Below, piece after piece: positions 43,787 to 45,049 of a stretch of 45,049 nt of DNA. The translations under genes were made by a program, and so were the position numbers. The stretch comes from JANQTF01 sp036835375 (GTDB taxonomy: Bacteria; Bacteroidota; Bacteroidia; J057), in the NCBI GenBank assembly GCA_036835375.1, contig DAITMB010000030.1:1-45049 (forward strand). The letters are read 5' to 3'. Each line of letters opens with the position of its first letter. Positions within the stretch are counted from its first letter, which is position 1. The notes under the pieces were generated by a model. The model saw nothing but the letters and a program-made list of their open reading frames with translations. It was not told the DNA's origin and did not search any database.

Positions 43787-44932
43787 ATGGATCTATCGGT
43801 ATTCTTTCAGCCTATTTCGAGTCCCGAAGAGCTCCCGAGCCTCCAGGCAGATCCCAAACTGGGTACTCAGATCAGCCCTTTTATACAATCGTTTCCGGAC
43901 TGGGAAGAAGCAGACCTCCTCCTATGCTCTGCCTCGCTGCTGGACCAAGACTGGCAGCCAACTCTATTCAGGAAGCATTTTTACAGTTTATCACTGCCTC
44001 ATCCGGGCGTGAAAATAGCGGATTTGGGCCATCTCAAGCCGCGCGAATCCGCAGAAGACTGCATCGCGCAGCTGGCCTTTGTGCTCAAGCAAGTGCGGGG
44101 GCACGGCAAGCCTTGCATTCTTCTCCTCGACGATCCCACCTTGAGTCTCGCCCAACTTCATCTTGATGAAGGCAGCCAGGAAGCCATCGAATATGTCCAC
44201 ATTGATTCTCAACTCGACCTACTGGACAGCGAGCTGATCCTGGATCGGCAAAGTATGCATCATGCCCTCTTGCGGGAAGTTCCGGCTTGGCTGTTTGACT
44301 ATGTGCAGCTGGGGTATCAGGGGTTTTTGGTGAGCGAAGGGCAACTTGACTGGCTCAAGGCACGCAACCTCACTGCAATTCGATACGGTGCCCTCGCGAG
44401 AAACCTAGAGGAGGCAGAGCCTTTTCTGCGTACCGCCCATGTCGTGGGGCTGGATTTGTCGGCCGTGCGGGGCTCCGATGCTCCTGCCGCACATGTGCTC
44501 TCACCCGGAGGTTTTTCTACAGAGGAAGTGTGCCGCTTGGCGCGGTATGCTGGGTTGGGCTATCGCACAGAATCTTTTTCGATCTCGGGGTATTCACCCG
44601 CAGACGACCGCCGGGAACAGACCAGCCGCCTCGCCGCCTTGACGGCCTGGTACTTTGTAGAAGGCCGATACAACCGACTCGAAGATTTCCCTCGGGAAGA
44701 CCGCTCCAACCTGACTCAGTATGCCGTGCAGCTTCACGCCAGCATTCCTAAAATCGATTTTTTCAAGCATCCACGCACCGAACGCTGGTGGATGGAGGTC
44801 CCCTACCCCGATACCTTGGGCGATCGACATCCTAGGACAAAATTGGTGCCTTGCAGCGAATCCGACTATCAGTTCGCGCGTACAGACGACATCCCGGCTC
44901 GCTGGTGGGCGATTTACCAAAAGCTGTCTTAA
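43787..44932 (+). CDS. Arginase/formimidoylglutamase-fold protein with degenerate metal site
   Basis: 381 residues from the ATG giving MDLSVFFQPISSPEELPSL. The overall order matches the ureohydrolase fold, with VHIDSQLDLLDSE and VGLDLSAVRGSDAPAAHVLSPGGF near where the metal aspartates occur, and RLARYAGLGYRTESFSISGYSP beyond. But the GGDHS and DxHxD motifs of working arginases are not seen; the expected GGDHS position reads LLDDPTLSL. This looks like the non-canonical arginase-like protein common in Bacteroidota. Enzyme activity is doubtful. Confidence 0.75.
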   Translation: MDLSVFFQPISSPEELPSLQADPKLGTQISPFIQSFPDWEEADLLLCSASLLDQDWQPTLFRKHFYSLSLPHPGVKIADLGHLKPRESAEDCIAQLAFVLKQVRGHGKPCILLLDDPTLSLAQLHLDEGSQEAIEYVHIDSQLDLLDSELILDRQSMHHALLREVPAWLFDYVQLGYQGFLVSEGQLDWLKARNLTAIRYGALARNLEEAEPFLRTAHVVGLDLSAVRGSDAPAAHVLSPGGFSTEEVCRLARYAGLGYRTESFSISGYSPADDRREQTSRLAALTAWYFVEGRYNRLEDFPREDRSNLTQYAVQLHASIPKIDFFKHPRTERWWMEVPYPDTLGDRHPRTKLVPCSESDYQFARTDDIPARWWAIYQKLS

Positions 44933-44963
44933 GGGACCGATTTTGGCGGGATAATACCACTAA

Positions 44964-45049
44964 TTATTTGAGAAACAGCAATTCCCGGTATTTTGGAAGT
45001 GGCCACAAGTCATCTGCGACGAGCGCTTCTACCTCGTCGATCGACTTTC
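44964..45049 (-). CDS. Glutamine synthetase type III, C-terminal tail
   Basis: Only 28 codons remain before the window edge, reading KSIDEVEALVADDLWP then LPKYRELLFLK and stop. The LWPLPKYRELLF ending is characteristic of type III (GlnN) glutamine synthetases, the common form in Bacteroidota. The catalytic part is outside the window. Confidence 0.75.
   Translation of the reverse strand, partial: KSIDEVEALVADDLWPLPKYRELLFLK

Overview
This 45 kb window comes from a member of the Bacteroidota. Evidence for this: a SusC/SusD pair, a protein with a type IX secretion C-terminal sorting domain, a LytTR response regulator, the CarboxypepD_reg + plug layout of the TonB receptor, promoter elements close to the phylum's TAnnTTTG (-7) and TTG (-33) signals, and the near absence of Shine-Dalgarno sites. 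G+C is moderate, about half, except for an A/T-richer patch at about 40.0-41.5 kb. I do not place it below phylum. No rRNA, tRNA, CRISPR array, transposase or integrase was seen. A run of exactly 100 N at 39467-39566 is a scaffold join, so adjacency across it is not proven.

Layout. 0-7.5 kb: 3' end of malQ, secreted or unknown proteins, yidD overlapping a small exported protein with a CFFCG motif, a 1068-residue secreted PD40/Ig-like/propeller protein, dps and thpR. 7.7-18.3 kb: mostly core metabolism: queD-cmk-ispH on the + strand, then on the - strand a small conserved gene, an orphan LytTR response regulator, dapF, a lipoprotein, accA, gltA and nadE. 18.6-24 kb: a SPOR-like envelope protein, a CarboxypepD_reg protein, and tgt overlapping an Lhr-type helicase. 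24-33.2 kb: susC-susD with no degradative enzyme beside it, rfaE1 with an aminotransferase, a T9SS cargo protein and rpmB. 33.4-35.1 kb: a two-domain acyltransferase resembling ornithine/glycine-lipid synthases.

The most interesting region is 35.6-39.4 kb. A four-gene - strand operon (ABC ATPase, FtsX-type permease with a very His/Asp-rich extracytoplasmic loop, two exported CFFCG proteins) diverges from a MerC-domain membrane protein. The intergenic region holds a perfect 9-3-9 palindrome (38862-38882) of Fur/Zur-operator type. It covers the -33 element of the MerC promoter and lies 2 bp from the -33 element of a candidate promoter for the operon. A third CFFCG paralogue overlaps yidD 33 kb away. 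I infer a metal-responsive, probably zinc, envelope system. It resembles in layout the Zur-controlled ABC/DUF3299 operons known in Proteobacteria, but uses a distinct CFFCG protein family.

Beyond the N gap lies an A/T-richer patch with a cut-off PQQ/beta-propeller lipoprotein, a 51-residue stub of an alpha/beta hydrolase and an unknown protein whose natural start seems lost to a frameshift. The window closes with a PhnP-like MBL hydrolase operon, a degenerate arginase-fold protein and the C-terminal tail of a type III glutamine synthetase.
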